The notes: generated by a model from the sequence alone, not told the origin. DNA of 64,000 nt from SG8-30 sp963695155 (GCA_963695155.1 CAVOGD010000003.1:372001-436000), one strand, 5' to 3'; positions 46,060 to 55,635 are shown, numbered from the stretch's first letter. Made by a program: numbers and translations.

Positions 46060-46545
46060 ATGAACCCGCCACGCGTCATCAGAAAGTACCCGAACCGGCG
46101 ACTCTACGACACCGCCGACAGCCGCTACATCACGCTGGCCGACGTGCGTCGCCTGGTCACGGCGGGCGTCGACTTCGTCGTCATCGACAAGCAGTCCGGG
46201 CGGGACATCACCCGCGGCATCATGCTGCAGGTCATCGCGAGCCAGGAACACGATGGCGAACCCGTCATGAGCCGGGAGTTCCTGTCGCAGGTGATCCGCG
46301 CCCATGGCAGCACGATGCAAGGCCTGCTCGGCAGCTACCTCGAGCAGTGCCTGGCGCTGTTCATGACGCGGCAGCAGCCATTGCGCGAACGGGTCGGCAG
46401 CCTGCCGCAGCCCGACCCGGCCACGCCCGCGACCCACCTCGCCGAGCGGGATTTCGCGCAATGGCAGGCACGGCAGCAGCAGATGCTGGAGACCATCGTG
46501 GGCGCGACCCGCACGCCCGGCGGCGGACGGAATCGCCGGAAGTGA
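46060..46545 (+). CDS. phaR: Polyhydroxyalkanoate synthesis repressor PhaR-type protein
   Basis: 161 residues. The N-terminal PHB/PHA accumulation-regulator DNA-binding domain is clear: VIRKYPNRRLYDTADSRYIT and LADVRRLVTAGVDFVVID, and then DITRGIMLQVIASQEHDGEP. A C-terminal helical part follows (SREFLSQVIRAHGSTMQGLL). In producers it represses phasin genes and binds polymer granules. No polymer genes are in this window. Confidence 0.9.
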   Translation: MNPPRVIRKYPNRRLYDTADSRYITLADVRRLVTAGVDFVVIDKQSGRDITRGIMLQVIASQEHDGEPVMSREFLSQVIRAHGSTMQGLLGSYLEQCLALFMTRQQPLRERVGSLPQPDPATPATHLAERDFAQWQARQQQMLETIVGATRTPGGGRNRRK

Positions 46546-46568
46546 GCGCGCGGCGCCCCTGAAAGCAG

Positions 46569-46590
46569 AAGGGCCCCGTGCGGGGCCCTT
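46569..46590. terminator. Hairpin terminator between phaR and pnp
   Basis: AAGGGCCCCG (46569-46578) pairs with CGGGGCCCTT (46581-46590), a 10-bp perfect stem with a 2-nt loop. Short T/A tracts at either end suit the convergent genes phaR and pnp. Confidence 0.65.
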
Positions 46591-46620
46591 TGCTCATGGT
46601 CGCGTGGAATTGCCGCGGAA

Positions 46621-48705
46621 TCAGTTGACGCCGCGCATGCTGAGCCGGACCCGGCCCTGCCGGTCCACCTCGAGCACCTTCACCTTGATGACATCGCCTT
46701 CCTTGAGCTTGTCGCTGACGCGCTCGACGCGCTCCTCGGAGATCTGCGAGATGTGCACCAGGCCGTCGCGGCCGGGCAGGATCGTCACAAAGGCCCCGAA
46801 GTCCATCAGTCGGGCGACGCGGCCCTCGTAGATCGCGCCCACCTCGACATCGGCCGTGATCAGCTTGATGCGGCGCTCCGCCTCGCGGCCCGACACGCCA
46901 TCGACCGAGGCAATCTTCACGGTGCCGTCGTTCTCGATGTCGATCGTCGCACCGGTCTCTTCCGTGATCTGGCGGATCACCGAACCGCCCTTGCCGATCA
47001 CGTCGCGGATCTTCTCCGGGTCGATCTTGATGGTGACGATGGTCGGCGCCCACTCGGACATTTCCGGCCGGGACTCGGCGAGGACCTTGTTCATCTCGCC
47101 CAGGATGTACAGCCGGCCGTCGCGGGCCTGCTCCAGCGCCACCTTCATGATCTCCGGCGTGATGCTGGTGATCTTGATGTCCATCTGCAGCGCCGTGATG
47201 CCCTTCTCGGGTCCCGCGACCTTGAAGTCCATGTCACCGAGATGGTCCTCGTCACCGAGGATGTCGGTCAGCACCGCAAAACGGTCGCCTTCCTTGACGA
47301 GCCCCATCGCGACACCGGCGCAGGGCGCCTTGATCGGCACGCCCGCGTCCATCAGCGCCAGGCTCGTGCCGCATACGCTGGCCATCGAGCTCGAGCCGTT
47401 CGACTCCAGCACTTCGGACACGATGCGGATCACGTACGGGAATTCGGTCGCATCCGGCATCAATGCGGCGACGCCGCGGCGCGCCAGGTTGCCGTGACCG
47501 ATCTCGCGGCGCTTGGGCGAGCTCATGAACCCCGTCTCGCCGACACTGTACGGCGGGAAGTTGTAGTGCAGCATGAACGGCTCGCGGCGTTCGCCGATCA
47601 GCGCGTCGACAATCTGCGCATCGCGGCCGGTGCCCAGCGTCGTGGCCACCAGCGCCTGGGTCTCGCCGCGCGTGAACAGCGCGGAGCCGTGGGTCCGCGG
47701 CAGCAGGCCCACCTCGACCCGGATCGGGCGAACGGTGCGGGTGTCGCGGCCGTCGATTCGCGGCTTGCCGTCGAGGATCCGGCCGCGCACGAGCCGGTAC
47801 TCGAGCCAGAACAGCTGGTCGTCCACCTCGTCGCGCGTGAACTTCGGGCTGTCGCCTTCGCACAGCGCCGCGACGGTCGCCGCCTTGACCTCATTGACCT
47901 TGGCATGGCGGGCCTGTTTCTCGACGAGGCCGTAAGCGGCCTGAAGGCCGGTCTCCGCCTGGGCGGCCACCGCCTGCTTGAGCTCGCTGCTGACCGCGGG
48001 CGCGGTCCATTCCCACTTCGGCTTGCCGGCTTCCGCCACCAGCTTGTCGATGGCGTCGAGGGCGACCTGCATCTGCTGGTGGCCGAACAGCACCGCACCC
48101 AGCATGACGTCCTCGGGCAGGCACTTGGCCTCGGACTCGACCATCAGCACGCCCTCGCGCGTGCCGGCCACGACGAGATCCAGTTCCGACTCGGTCTTGG
48201 TCACCGACACCGCGGGATTCAGCAGGTACTTGCCGTCCTTGTAGCCGACCCGGGCCGCACCGATGGGACCCTTGAACGGCGCACCGGACAGCGCCAGGGC
48301 CGCCGAGGCACCCAGCAACGCGGGGATGTCCGAGTCCACCTCGGTGTTCAGCGAGAGCACGGTGGCAATCACCTGCACCTCGTTATAGAACCCGTCGGGG
48401 AACAACGGCCTGATCGGCCGGTCGATCAGGCGCGACGTCAGCACCTCCTTCTCGGAGGGGCGCCCTTCGCGCTTGAAAAAACCGCCGGGGATACGGCCGG
48501 CGGCGAAGGTCTTCTCCTGGTAGTTGACGGTCAGCGGGAAGAACTCTTTCCCGGGCACCGCTGTCTTCCTGGCCACGGCGGTGACCAGCACCACGGTATC
48601 GGCCATCGTCACTAGCACGGCACCGTCGGCCTGGCGCGCCATGCGCCCGGTCTCGAGGGTGACCTCATGTTCACCGTATAGAAAAGTCTGTCGAGCAATG
48701 CTCAC
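46621..48705 (-). CDS. pnp: Polyribonucleotide nucleotidyltransferase (PNPase)
   Basis: 694 residues: two RNase PH domains (FFKREGRPSEKEVLTSRLID in the first; TRGETQALVATTLGTGRDAQ and the catalytic VCGTSLALMDAGVPIKAPCA in the second), a linker helical domain, KH (DVIGKGGSVIRQITEETGA) and S1 (YEGRVARLMDFGAFVTILPG). Phosphorolytic 3'-to-5' RNA decay. rpsO-pnp order is standard. Confidence 0.98.
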   Translation of the reverse strand: MSIARQTFLYGEHEVTLETGRMARQADGAVLVTMADTVVLVTAVARKTAVPGKEFFPLTVNYQEKTFAAGRIPGGFFKREGRPSEKEVLTSRLIDRPIRPLFPDGFYNEVQVIATVLSLNTEVDSDIPALLGASAALALSGAPFKGPIGAARVGYKDGKYLLNPAVSVTKTESELDLVVAGTREGVLMVESEAKCLPEDVMLGAVLFGHQQMQVALDAIDKLVAEAGKPKWEWTAPAVSSELKQAVAAQAETGLQAAYGLVEKQARHAKVNEVKAATVAALCEGDSPKFTRDEVDDQLFWLEYRLVRGRILDGKPRIDGRDTRTVRPIRVEVGLLPRTHGSALFTRGETQALVATTLGTGRDAQIVDALIGERREPFMLHYNFPPYSVGETGFMSSPKRREIGHGNLARRGVAALMPDATEFPYVIRIVSEVLESNGSSSMASVCGTSLALMDAGVPIKAPCAGVAMGLVKEGDRFAVLTDILGDEDHLGDMDFKVAGPEKGITALQMDIKITSITPEIMKVALEQARDGRLYILGEMNKVLAESRPEMSEWAPTIVTIKIDPEKIRDVIGKGGSVIRQITEETGATIDIENDGTVKIASVDGVSGREAERRIKLITADVEVGAIYEGRVARLMDFGAFVTILPGRDGLVHISQISEERVERVSDKLKEGDVIKVKVLEVDRQGRVRLSMRGVN

Positions 48706-48783
48706 GCGGTATTCCTCACTGGTAACTGGTTGTCGGACCCGGGACGCACCCGCTGCGGATGACGGTGCCCACTCGCGGTCGCG

Positions 48784-49053
48784 CTAGCGCCGCAGGCCCA
48801 GGCTGGCCACGATCTTGGTATAGCGACCGGGCGCATTCGCCTTGAGGTAGTCGAGCAGCTTGCGCCGCTGGGCAACCATCTTCAGGAGGCCGCGCCGCGA
48901 CGAGTGGTCGCCCTTGTGAGATGCAAAGTGCTCGGTCAGCCCGTTGATGCGCTCAGACAGAAGCGCGATCTGGACCTCCGGCGAGCCGGTGTCCGTCGGC
49001 TTGGCGCCGTGAGTCTTGACGAGTTCCGCCTTCTGTTCGGTCTTGAGTGGCAT
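48784..49053 (-). CDS. rpsO: 30S ribosomal protein S15
   Basis: 89 residues from MPLKTEQKAELVKTHGAKPT, with SPEVQIALLSERINGLTEHF, HKGDHSSRRGLLKMVAQRRK and LLDYLKANAPGRY. The ATG at 49053 follows AAGGAAGG. The frame continues upstream to 49083 without homology. Confidence 0.97.
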   Translation of the reverse strand: MPLKTEQKAELVKTHGAKPTDTGSPEVQIALLSERINGLTEHFASHKGDHSSRRGLLKMVAQRRKLLDYLKANAPGRYTKIVASLGLRR

Positions 49054-49150
49054 TCGGGGAGACCTTCCTTTGTGGCTCAGCAACTTACCCTTGAACGAAG
49101 CCCAACATTGTAATCCGGTGGCCGCCGTGCCTCAAGCGCCATAAGGGCCC

Positions 49151-50104
49151 TCAAGGCTGCGGTGCAGCATCCTGGTCCAGCATGAGCCGCTCCGGGGCCA
49201 TGCGCCGGCCTTCGGGCGTCATGCGGCCCACACCCAGAAAGCGGCCGGTGGGACCGTAAATGCGTACGCGCTGCGCGGCGGGCCCCGTGACGAATACCGC
49301 CTGGCCGTGCAGCACGCAGGCCTGCTCAGCCTCCCCCAGCCGCACCGCCGGCCAGTGCGGCAGCGCAGCGTCGGGCGCGAGCAGGACCCCGTCGAGCGCC
49401 GGTTCGCCCCCCTCGGCCAGCAGCGCCGCGAGGTCCTCCAGGGTCCACAGTCGCTCGTCGCGGAACGGGCCGAGCTGGATCCGCCGCAGCGCCGTCACGT
49501 GGCCGGCGGTGCCGAGCGACGCGGCGACGTCCTCGATGAGCGTACGCACGTAGGTGCCCTTGCTGCAGCGCACTTCCAGCGTCAGCCGCGACCCCTCCAG
49601 CGCCAGGCAGTGCAGTGCATGAATGAACACCTGGCGCGGTGCACGTTCCACCTCGATGCCCTGGCGGGCCAGCTCGTACAGCCGCCGGCCGCCGTGCTTG
49701 AGGGCGGAATACATGGGCGGGACCTGCTCGATGGCGCCCGCGTAGCGGGCCAGCACGGCCTCCACATCGGCCGGGCACAAGGCCGGCACCGCCTGTGGCT
49801 CGAGCGGCTCGCCCTCCCTGTCGCCGGTGGTCGTCGCGACGCCCAGCTGGGCGGTCACCAGGTAGGTCTTGTCTGCGTCGAGCAGCATGCCGGAGATCTT
49901 GGTGGCCTGGCCGAAGCACAGCGGCAGCAGGCCGCTGGCAAGCGGGTCGAGGCTGCCGGTGTGGCCGGCCTTGCGCGCCCGGAACAGGCGTCGCGCCGCC
50001 TGCAGCACGTCGTTCGACGAGGGACCCGCCTGCTTGTCCAGCAGCAGGATGCCGGAAACGTCCCGCCACGCGACCCGTGGGCGCTTGCCTGCCGCACCGC
50101 TCAT
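49151..50104 (-). CDS. truB: tRNA pseudouridine(55) synthase
   Basis: 317 residues. The N-terminal catalytic core contains GILLLDKQAGPSSNDVL, AGHTGSLDPLASGLLPLCFG (catalytic Asp), KTYLVTAQLG and EQVPPMYSALKHGGRRLYEL; a C-terminal PUA-like domain follows. rbfA-truB-rpsO-pnp order is standard. Start overlaps the rbfA stop. Confidence 0.97.
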   Translation of the reverse strand: MSGAAGKRPRVAWRDVSGILLLDKQAGPSSNDVLQAARRLFRARKAGHTGSLDPLASGLLPLCFGQATKISGMLLDADKTYLVTAQLGVATTTGDREGEPLEPQAVPALCPADVEAVLARYAGAIEQVPPMYSALKHGGRRLYELARQGIEVERAPRQVFIHALHCLALEGSRLTLEVRCSKGTYVRTLIEDVAASLGTAGHVTALRRIQLGPFRDERLWTLEDLAALLAEGGEPALDGVLLAPDAALPHWPAVRLGEAEQACVLHGQAVFVTGPAAQRVRIYGPTGRFLGVGRMTPEGRRMAPERLMLDQDAAPQP

Positions 50105-50505
50105 TCGGGTCCGGTCTCGCCCTCGCCCTCACCCTCGCCCTCGTGCCGGCGCTCATCCTCGGCGACCGCGCTGGAAATCAGCGACGACAGATGCGCGCCG
50201 CGCTCAACCGCCTCATCGATCCGGAAGTCGAGCTGCGGCGTCACGCGCAGGCGCAGCACCTTGCGCAGCTCGTGCCGCAGGTAGCCGGCCGCGTGACGCA
50301 GCGCATCCTGTGCAGCCGTCGCGTCGCCGAGTCCCGCGAACGGGGTGAAGAACACGCGGGCGTGCGACAGGTCCTTCGACAGTTCGACCGCGGTGATCGT
50401 GACCAGTCCGACCCGCGGGTCCTTGACCTCGCGCCGCACCAGGTCCGCGAGCAGGCGCTTGAGCTGCTCCTCGACCCGGCGCGCGCGTGCGAATTCCTTC
50501 GGCAT
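50101..50505 (-). CDS. rbfA: Ribosome-binding factor A
   Basis: 134 residues of the KH-like fold: FARARRVEEQLKRLLADLVR, VKDPRVGLVTITAVELSKDL, HARVFFTPFAGLG and LRVTPQLDFRIDEAVERG. It assists 30S maturation at helix 1. The C-terminal tail is Glu/Gly-rich (EGEGEGETGPE), encoded by an imperfect GAG-rich stretch. Its stop overlaps the truB start (ATGA). Confidence 0.96.
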   Translation of the reverse strand: MPKEFARARRVEEQLKRLLADLVRREVKDPRVGLVTITAVELSKDLSHARVFFTPFAGLGDATAAQDALRHAAGYLRHELRKVLRLRVTPQLDFRIDEAVERGAHLSSLISSAVAEDERRHEGEGEGEGETGPE

Positions 50506-50508
50506 CCC

Positions 50509-53004
50509 TTACAGCGTCCGGGCAACCTCGACCCGGTTGAAGCACTCGATCTGGTCGCCGGCCCTGATGTCGTTGTAGCCCTTGACGCCGATGCCGCACT
50601 CGGTGCCGGAGCGCACCTCGTTGGCATCGTCCTTGAAGCGCTTCAGCGACTCCAGCTCGCCCTGGAAGATCACGACGTTGTCGCGCAGCACCCGGATCGG
50701 CTCGTTGCGCCGCACGTGGCCCTCCACGACCAGGCAGCCCGCCACCGTGCCGAACTTGCTCGAGCGGAACACCTCGCGCACCTCGGCGAGGCCGAGGATC
50801 TGTTCCTTGACCTCCGGCGCCAGCATGCCCGTCATGGCCGTGCGGACGTCGTCGATGGCCTCGTAGATCACGCTGTAGTAGCGGATCTCGACCGCATGCT
50901 CCTTGAGCGCCGCGCGGGCCGCCGCATCGGCACGCACGTCGAAGCCGATGATCTGCGCCCGCGACGCCGCCGCCAGCATGACGTCGGATTCGGTGATCCC
51001 GCCCACGCCGCTGGCGATGACCTTGACGGTGATCTCGTCGGTGCCCAGCTTGGTGAGCGCGTCGCTGAGCGCCTCGGCCGAACCCTGCACGTCCGCCTTC
51101 ACCAGCAGCTGGATGCTCTGGCGGCCCTCCTCGCCCATCTGCAGGAAGACGTCCTCCGACTTCTGGCCAGCCTGCTTGGCAAGCCGCACGTCGCGCAGCT
51201 TCGCCTGGCGCTGCTGGGCCACGTCGCGAGCGGTACGCTCGTCGGCGACGACCAGCAATTCGTCACCCGCATTCGGCGGAGCCGGCAGGCCGAGCACCTG
51301 CGCCGGCAGCGAGGGCCCGACCGACTTCACCGGCGCGCCGGTCTCGTCGAACAGCGCGCGGATGCGGCCGAACTGCTCGCCCGCCAGGATCGTGTCGCCG
51401 ACCTTCAGCGTGCCGCGCTGCACCAGCACGGTGGCCACCGGGCCACGGCCCTTCTCGATGCTGGCCTCGAGCACGACGCCGGCGGCGCTGCCTTCCGTGG
51501 GCGCCTTCAGTTCCAGGACATCGGCCTGCAGGAGGATCGATTCGAGCAACCGGTCCACGCCGTCGCCGGTCTTCGCCGACACGTTGACGAAGATGGAGTC
51601 GCCGCCCCAGTCGTCCGGGCTGACGCCCTCGGCAGCCAGCCCGGTGCGCACGCGGTCCGGGTCCGCATTGGCCTTGTCGATCTTGTTGACCGCCACCAGC
51701 AACGGCACCCCGGCGGCACGCGCGTGCTGGATCGCTTCCTTGGTCTGCGGCATCACGCCGTCGTCCGCGGCCACGACCAGCACCACGATGTCGGTGACCT
51801 GCGCGCCGCGTGCCCGCATGGCCGTGAATGCCGCGTGGCCCGGCGTGTCCAGGAAGGTCACCACGCCACGCTCGGTCTCGACGTGGTAGGCGCCGATGTG
51901 CTGGGTGATGCCCCCGGCCTCGCCCGCGGCGACCTTGGTGCGGCGGATGAAGTCCAGCAGCGAGGTCTTGCCGTGGTCCACGTGACCCATGATGGTCACG
52001 ACCGGCGGCCGCGGCAGTTCCTCGCCGGCCGTCTCCAGGCTCTCGACCAGCCTGGCTTCGAGCTGGTCCGTCTGCTGCACGGTCGCGCTGTGGCCCATCT
52101 CCTCGACCACCAGCAACGCGGTGTCCTGGTCGATGGGCTGGTTGATGGTCGCCATCACGCCCATGTTCATCATGGTCTTGATGACTTCGGTGGCCTTGAC
52201 CGCCATCTTCTGCGCCAGCTCGGCAACCGTGATCGTCTCGCCGATGCTGAACTCGCGCTTGACCGGCTGCGTGGGCAGCTGGAATTCCTGGCGCTGGTCG
52301 GATTGCACCGTCGCGCGCCGGCCGGATGTCGCGCGCGTGCGGCCGCGGCGGTGCTTGGCGGACAGGCCGCCCGACACGTGCAGTTCCTCACGCCCGTAGC
52401 GCGTCGGCTTGGCGTCCGCCTTGCGTGCCTTCTGCGCCTTCGCTTCGCGCTCGCGGCGCTCGCGCTCGGCCTGCTCGCGGGCCTTCTGTTCGGCATCGCG
52501 GCGCGCCTGCTCCTCGGCCAGCACGCGGCGCCGCTCCTCCTCCTCGGCGGTGCGGCGGTCTTCCTCGCCGCGGCGCTGGCGCTCGCGCGCCTCGGCCTCG
52601 TCGCGCTGGGCCTCGTCGACCGCGCGGCGCGCCGCCTCCTCGGCCTCACGCTGCCGGTCCAGTTCCTCCTGCGCGACCCGCGCCTGCTCCTCGAGCACGT
52701 CGCGCTTGATGTAGGTGCGCCGCCCGCGCACCTCGACCTGCACCGTGCGCGCCTTGCCCAGCGCGGCGGAGACCTTGATCTCCGACTGCGCGCGGCGCTT
52801 GAGCGTGATCTTGCGCGGCGCCGCCGCCGCCTCTTCCTTGCCGTGCGCCTTGCGCAGGTGCGTCAGCAGCTCTAGCTTCGCGTCCTCGCTGATCATCGCG
52901 TCCGGGCCGGAGATGGCAATGCCGGCCTCCGCGAGCTGAACCAGCAGCTTGTCGACCGGGACCTTCAGGACCTCGGCAAACTGTGTGACCGTGACCTCAG
53001 CCAT
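50509..53004 (-). CDS. infB: Translation initiation factor IF-2
   Basis: 831 residues. Residues 1-55 are an IF2-associated domain (VPVDKLLVQLAEAGIAISGP), then a long charged Arg/Glu/Ala-rich region to about 215, then the N2 domain, then the G domain with GHVDHGKTSLLD (P-loop), DTPGHAAF and NKIDKANAD, and two beta-barrels with the C-terminal fMet-tRNA-binding domain. The region between is typical of gammaproteobacterial long IF2. nusA-infB-rbfA operon. Confidence 0.97.
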   Translation of the reverse strand: MAEVTVTQFAEVLKVPVDKLLVQLAEAGIAISGPDAMISEDAKLELLTHLRKAHGKEEAAAAPRKITLKRRAQSEIKVSAALGKARTVQVEVRGRRTYIKRDVLEEQARVAQEELDRQREAEEAARRAVDEAQRDEAEARERQRRGEEDRRTAEEEERRRVLAEEQARRDAEQKAREQAERERREREAKAQKARKADAKPTRYGREELHVSGGLSAKHRRGRTRATSGRRATVQSDQRQEFQLPTQPVKREFSIGETITVAELAQKMAVKATEVIKTMMNMGVMATINQPIDQDTALLVVEEMGHSATVQQTDQLEARLVESLETAGEELPRPPVVTIMGHVDHGKTSLLDFIRRTKVAAGEAGGITQHIGAYHVETERGVVTFLDTPGHAAFTAMRARGAQVTDIVVLVVAADDGVMPQTKEAIQHARAAGVPLLVAVNKIDKANADPDRVRTGLAAEGVSPDDWGGDSIFVNVSAKTGDGVDRLLESILLQADVLELKAPTEGSAAGVVLEASIEKGRGPVATVLVQRGTLKVGDTILAGEQFGRIRALFDETGAPVKSVGPSLPAQVLGLPAPPNAGDELLVVADERTARDVAQQRQAKLRDVRLAKQAGQKSEDVFLQMGEEGRQSIQLLVKADVQGSAEALSDALTKLGTDEITVKVIASGVGGITESDVMLAAASRAQIIGFDVRADAAARAALKEHAVEIRYYSVIYEAIDDVRTAMTGMLAPEVKEQILGLAEVREVFRSSKFGTVAGCLVVEGHVRRNEPIRVLRDNVVIFQGELESLKRFKDDANEVRSGTECGIGVKGYNDIRAGDQIECFNRVEVARTL

Positions 53005-53027
53005 GCTTGTAAATCCTGTGTCCTGCC

Positions 53028-54530
53028 TCAGGCCTGTTCCGCTTCTTCGAACCAGTGGGCGCGCGCTGCCATGATCAGCTTGCCCGCGCGCTCCGGGTCG
53101 AGGCCCGGCACGCCCTCCAGCTCGTCGAGCGACTGTTCCGCGAGGTCGTCGCGGGTGCGCACGCCGCGGGCCGCCAGCTCGTACGCCAGCTCCTTGTCCA
53201 TGCCCTCGAGCTCCAGCAGGTCGTCCGCCGGACCCGCCTGCTCGACCTTTTCCTCGCTGGCGATCGCCAGCGTCAGCAGCATGTCACGCGCCCGGCTGCG
53301 CAGTTCCTCGACGATCTGCTCGTCGAACTCCTCGATCCCGACCAGCTCGGTGGTCGGCACGTAGGCAATCTCCTCGATCGACGAAAAGCCTTCCTGCACC
53401 AGGATCGTGGCGACGTCCTCATCCACGTCCAGTTGCTTCATGAACAGCTCGCGCAATTCCAGCTGCTCGCTCTCGCTCTTCTCGACGGCGGCGTGCTCCG
53501 ACATCACGTTCAGGCGCCAGCCGGTCAGCTCGCTGGCCAGCCGCACGTTCTGCCCGCCCCGGCCGATGGCCTGCGACAGCCGGTCCTCGGGCACCGCGAC
53601 GTCCATGGAATGCGCGTCCTCGTCCACCACGATCGAGCTGACCTCGGCGGGCTGCATCGCGTTGATGACGAACTGGGCCGGGTTGTCCACCCACGGGATG
53701 ATGTCCACGCGCTCACCGGCGATCTCGTTCGAGACCGCCTGCACGCGCGAACCGCGCATGCCCACGCAGGCGCCCACCGGGTCGATGCGCGGCTCGAGGC
53801 TGCGCACCGCGATCTTGGCCCTGATGCCCGGGTCGCGGGCGGCGCCCAGGATCAGGATCAGCCCCTGGCCGACCTCGGGCACCTCGATCTTGAACAGCTC
53901 GATCAGGAACTCGGGCGCGGTCCGCGACAGGAACAACTGCGGGCCGCGCGTCTCGGAGCGCACCTCGCGCAACAGCGCCTTGATGCGGTCCTGCGTGCGC
54001 ACGATTTCGCGCGGCACCATGTGCTCGCGCGGCACGAAGCCCTCCGCGCTGCCGCCCAGGTCCACGTACACGCCGTTGCGATCGACCCGCTTGACCGTGC
54101 CGGAGACCAGCGTCATGACGCGGTCCTTGTACTCCTCGACGACCTGCGCGCGTTCCGCCTCGCGCACCTTCTGCACGATGACCTGCTTGGCGGTCTGCGC
54201 CGCGATGCGGCCGAAAACCACCGACTCCATGGGCACCTCGACGAAGCCGTCCACCTCGGCACTGGCATCGACGTCCCGCGCGTCGTCGAGCCTGAGCTCG
54301 CGCTCCGGCACCTCCAGTTCGGACGAATCGTCGGCGAACACCTTCCAGCGCCGGAACGTCTCGTAGGCGCCGGTCTTGCGGTCGATGGCGACCCGCACTT
54401 CGATGTCCTCGCCGTGCTTGCGGCGGGTGGCCGAGGCGAGCGCCGCCTCGAGCGCGTCGAAGATGATCTCGCGCGCGACACCCTTCTCGTTGGAGACTGC
54501 CTCGACGACTTCAAGAATCTGCCTGTTCAT
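53028..54530 (-). CDS. nusA: Transcription termination/antitermination protein NusA
   Basis: 500 residues: NusA N-terminal domain, S1 (VSGTVKRVDRNGVYVDLGGS), two KH domains (DPVGACVGMRGSRVQAVSNE; AIGRGGQNVRLASELTGWRL), then two C-terminal acidic repeats with FSSIEEIAYVPTTELVGIEE. Both acidic repeats are present, as in gammaproteobacteria. Binds RNA polymerase. It follows rimP by 29 bp. Confidence 0.98.
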   Translation of the reverse strand: MNRQILEVVEAVSNEKGVAREIIFDALEAALASATRRKHGEDIEVRVAIDRKTGAYETFRRWKVFADDSSELEVPERELRLDDARDVDASAEVDGFVEVPMESVVFGRIAAQTAKQVIVQKVREAERAQVVEEYKDRVMTLVSGTVKRVDRNGVYVDLGGSAEGFVPREHMVPREIVRTQDRIKALLREVRSETRGPQLFLSRTAPEFLIELFKIEVPEVGQGLILILGAARDPGIRAKIAVRSLEPRIDPVGACVGMRGSRVQAVSNEIAGERVDIIPWVDNPAQFVINAMQPAEVSSIVVDEDAHSMDVAVPEDRLSQAIGRGGQNVRLASELTGWRLNVMSEHAAVEKSESEQLELRELFMKQLDVDEDVATILVQEGFSSIEEIAYVPTTELVGIEEFDEQIVEELRSRARDMLLTLAIASEEKVEQAGPADDLLELEGMDKELAYELAARGVRTRDDLAEQSLDELEGVPGLDPERAGKLIMAARAHWFEEAEQA

Positions 54531-54559
54531 GCCCCGTTATCCCGTCCTGTGCGATGGCT

Positions 54560-55006
54560 TCATGCCACCAGGCGTGCCTTGTGTATCCGGTCCAGCGGCA
54601 GGCGCCACTCGCGCCCGTCCACTTCAACCACCAGTTCCTCGCCCTGCAGCCCGACCAGCCGGCCGCGAAAGCGCTTACGGCCCTCGACGGCGGCGGCCAG
54701 TTCGACGCGCGCCTCGCTGCCGAGAAAGCGCTCGAAGTGCGCCCGCGTCCGCAGCGGCCTGTCGAACCCCGGCGACGACACCTCGAGGTCGTAGGCCCGC
54801 CCGATCGGGTCCGCCGCGTCGAGCTTCGCCCCCACCACCCGGCTGGCCTGCGCGCAGTCGTCGACCGTCACCGGCCCTCCGTCCAGGCGGTCGATGAAGA
54901 TCCGCAGCAGCGCCCGGCCCGACGCCGGGCTGAACTCGAGGTCCACGACCTCGTAGCCCGCCTCGCCGGCCGCCGGCTCCAACAGCCGCAGCAACTTTGC
55001 CTTCAT
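54560..55006 (-). CDS. rimP: Ribosome maturation factor RimP
   Basis: 148 residues: LLEPAAGEAGYEVVDLEFSP, RALLRIFIDRLDGGPVTVDD, CAQASRVVGAKLDAADPIG and YDLEVSSPGFDRPLRTRAHF. Acts in 30S assembly. The ATG at 55006 is chosen since the extra upstream frame (to 55078) codes for a hairpin and has no homology. Two intrinsic-terminator-like hairpins precede it. Confidence 0.95.
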   Translation of the reverse strand: MKAKLLRLLEPAAGEAGYEVVDLEFSPASGRALLRIFIDRLDGGPVTVDDCAQASRVVGAKLDAADPIGRAYDLEVSSPGFDRPLRTRAHFERFLGSEARVELAAAVEGRKRFRGRLVGLQGEELVVEVDGREWRLPLDRIHKARLVA

Positions 55007-55042
55007 CGCCCTCCGGTCGGTCCCGTCGCCCGCCGCAGCCAT

Positions 55043-55066
55043 AAAAAATGGGCCAAGGGCCCATTT
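55043..55066 (-). terminator. Hairpin with T-run upstream of rimP (attenuator candidate)
   Basis: On the minus strand AAATGGGC pairs with GCCCATTT around a 5-nt loop, followed by further T residues (plus-strand A-run 55043-55048). It ends about 37 bp before the rimP start, so it would terminate transcription in front of the rimP-nusA-infB operon. Confidence 0.6.
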
Positions 55067-55150
55067 CTCGTTCTTCACGGCGGCCGGGGACCCGCCTAGC
55101 GGTCAACACCCCTGCCACCGCCGGGAGCCAGCCAGGCGCCCCAGCGGAAA

Positions 55151-55175
55151 CAAAAAGGCCCCGCGAGGGGGCCTT
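55151..55175 (-). terminator. Rho-independent terminator upstream of the rimP leader
   Basis: On the minus strand AAGGCCCC (55175-55168 region) pairs with GGGGCCTT around a 5-nt loop, followed by TTTTT. It ends the transcript from the zinc-ribbon and cytochrome genes to the right. Confidence 0.7.
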
Positions 55176-55356
55176 CTTTCGAAACCCTGGTCGGGGGACC
55201 GCCGCCGGGCCTCGCTGCTCCGGACCGTGGCCACATCCTGCCCCGACCGCGCGGGACTATACAGCAACAGCCCCCGCTGCCTCAATGGCTTGGACCCGCC
55301 GGCCGACCCGCCGGCGACCCCACGCGACCGGCGGGCGACGGGCCCCTCGGTGCCGT

Positions 55357-55635
55357 TCAGGCATCCGGCCGGGCCGCGTAATGGGCAAAAGTCGCCCGGG
55401 CGGCCGGGCCTTGCCAGCGCCGCGGCGGCCGCAGCTGTTTCTCGCCGGGAGTGCCGCACAGCCGGCAACGCGGCCGGAAGTCGCTCAGGCGCCGCTCCGC
55501 CAGCGCGCCATGCGCCAGCCGCGGCAGGTCCAGCGCCACCCAGCGCCTGCAGCGCGGGCAGTAGCACTCGAGCTGGTAGCCATGCCTGGACAGGTCGCCC
55601 AGCGTGGCAAGTCGAATCGGGTGAATCCTGGCCAT
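55357..55635 (-). CDS. Small zinc-ribbon protein of unknown function
   Basis: 92 residues. The paired knuckles Cys-x2-Cys (CYCPRC) and Cys-x2-Cys (FRPRCRLCG), about 30 residues apart, form a likely zinc ribbon; between them is a Trp/Leu-rich stretch (WVALDLPRLAHGALAERRLS). The C-terminus is Arg/Pro-rich. The ATG at 55635 gives MARIHPIRLATLGDLSRHG; a longer frame to 55782 overlaps the cytochrome gene. No function can be assigned. It lies 46 bp downstream of the triheme cytochrome on the same strand. Confidence 0.6.
   Translation of the reverse strand: MARIHPIRLATLGDLSRHGYQLECYCPRCRRWVALDLPRLAHGALAERRLSDFRPRCRLCGTPGEKQLRPPRRWQGPAARATFAHYAARPDA

Noticed and set aside
55176..55350. Search for a tRNA upstream of rimP, as in several gammaproteobacteria
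   Set aside because: No T-arm consensus or acceptor pairing found in this stretch on either strand.
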